This document shows, in pieces, positions 5,504 to 6,024 of a DNA stretch of 6,024 bases; within the stretch, counting starts at the first letter, position 1; the number at the start of each line of letters is the position of its first letter. The position numbers were made by a program, and so were the translations under genes. The notes below the pieces were generated by a model. That model was not told the DNA's origin, did not search any database, and saw only the letters and a program-made list of their open reading frames with translations. The stretch is from NCBI GenBank assembly GCA_016191305.1, contig JACPOX010000250.1:1-6024 (forward strand), in the 5' to 3' direction. The stretch comes from Legionella longbeachae. GTDB lineage: Bacteria; Pseudomonadota; Gammaproteobacteria; Legionellales; Legionellaceae.

Positions 5504-6024
5504 TTAGTTTGTGAGTTGCACTGAAGGATCAAAATCCTGCTCTTCTTTTGATTTATTATAACTGGAGAAGAAATCAATAATCGGAGTAGCAATAGAAGCT
5601 AGACTGCGAGTAACAAGTGCTACTATAGTTAAAGGCAACAAAACAGCAGTGATTATAGCAGAAGCAACAGTAACTAAGATGCCCAGCGCTGCAACAACCC
5701 CTGCACTCATAGCTAGGTTAAGCGCAGAATTAGCTGTGTTTTTTGCATTTTCATTGCATAAACCTACGCCTTTGGCCCCACCAGCAACAAGCAAGCTTCC
5801 AATTGCAATTATACCAGAAACTGCCGCTGTAATTGTTGCGATTCCAGCAACTAAGCCTAAAACTATAGGGGTAACCACTGGGGCTGCCAAGAACAAGCCG
5901 AATTCTCCAATACTTCTATAAGGAGTGAAAAAGCCCGGTAATTTTTTATAAACATGGTTTGCACTTGATTGTAATTTATTCCAAGCTTGTGCTTTTTCTT
6001 GTTCATCCTTAGAGAATAAATCAC
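5504..6024 (-). CDS. Multi-spanning membrane protein, C-terminal 172 residues; candidate Dot/Icm effector
   Basis: The frame is open from the right window edge to the stop at 5504; the start lies outside, and the leftmost TTG/ATG-like codons inside are not the true start. After a hydrophilic lead (DLFSKDEQEKAQAWNKLQ, then KKLPGFFTPY) there are two hydrophobic blocks, about 41-82 and 101-138 of the visible part. Both are rich in Ala, Val, Ile and Gly, and each is long enough for a two-helix hairpin. A Cys/Asn linker (GLCNENAKNTANS) separates them. The last 14 residues, KEEQDFDPSVQLTN, have Glu at -12 and -13, acidic Asp at -8 and -10, and Leu at -3. That matches the described Dot/Icm C-terminal signal (Glu-rich block plus hydrophobic -3 or -4). 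I do not recognise the family. The next gene downstream, on the same strand, is the coiled-coil effector candidate, 171 bp away with its own likely promoter. Confidence 0.8.
   Translation of the reverse strand, partial: DLFSKDEQEKAQAWNKLQSSANHVYKKLPGFFTPYRSIGEFGLFLAAPVVTPIVLGLVAGIATITAAVSGIIAIGSLLVAGGAKGVGLCNENAKNTANSALNLAMSAGVVAALGILVTVASAIITAVLLPLTIVALVTRSLASIATPIIDFFSSYNKSKEEQDFDPSVQLTN

Noticed and set aside
5504..5896. Complete 130-residue gene starting at a TTG at 5896
   Set aside because: The frame stays open to the window edge with sensible protein upstream (for example KKLPGFFTPYRSIGEFG), so the gene is 5'-truncated by the window.
5649..5921. 90-residue plus-strand frame inside the membrane-protein gene
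   Set aside because: It is an antisense shadow; the Ala/Pro/Thr-rich content is what complementing Ala/Val/Gly-rich membrane codons gives.

Overview
The window reads as AT-rich gammaproteobacterial chromosome, most likely from a Legionella species. This is inferred from three things: low G+C, a tRNA-Leu(CAG) that closely resembles the enterobacterial gene, and two neighbouring genes built like Dot/Icm effectors. One of these has a hydrophobic hairpin followed by a long coiled coil, as in the LegC2/LegC7 (YlfB/YlfA) proteins. The other is multi-spanning and ends in a Glu-rich C-terminal tail with a hydrophobic residue at -3. The genus was not confirmed by any database search.

Left part (1-2911). 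The minus strand carries the N-terminal 277 codons of an unrecognised protein that runs off the left edge (start 832). Upstream of it is a complete glycerophosphodiester phosphodiesterase-family gene (971-1744) with a good promoter at 1774-1802. Divergent from that lies a sua5-type threonylcarbamoyl-AMP synthase gene (1904-2771). It is broken: about 40 codons between the PTETVYGL and FWPGPLTL blocks are missing and the reading frame shifts at the junction. A tRNA-Leu(CAG) gene follows at 2825-2911 with its own promoter.

Right part (2912-6024). Every gene is on the minus strand. In transcription order from the right edge they are: (i) the C-terminal 172 residues of a multi-hairpin membrane protein with a Dot/Icm-like tail (5504-6024, start outside the window); (ii) a 399-residue coiled-coil membrane protein (4133-5332); (iii) a GNAT acetyltransferase (3678-4115), 17 bp downstream; (iv) a 41-residue ORF that is almost all signal peptide (3526-3651), 26 bp further on; (v) a small unrecognised gene (3030-3421) split into two overlapping frames and repaired on paper by one extra A in an A5 run. 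Items ii-iv are spaced like one operon.

Overall this is an ordinary housekeeping stretch up to the tRNA, then an accessory, effector-rich stretch beyond the tRNA 3' end. It contains two decayed genes and two candidate secreted effectors. No attachment-site repeat, integrase, insertion sequence or CRISPR array is visible.
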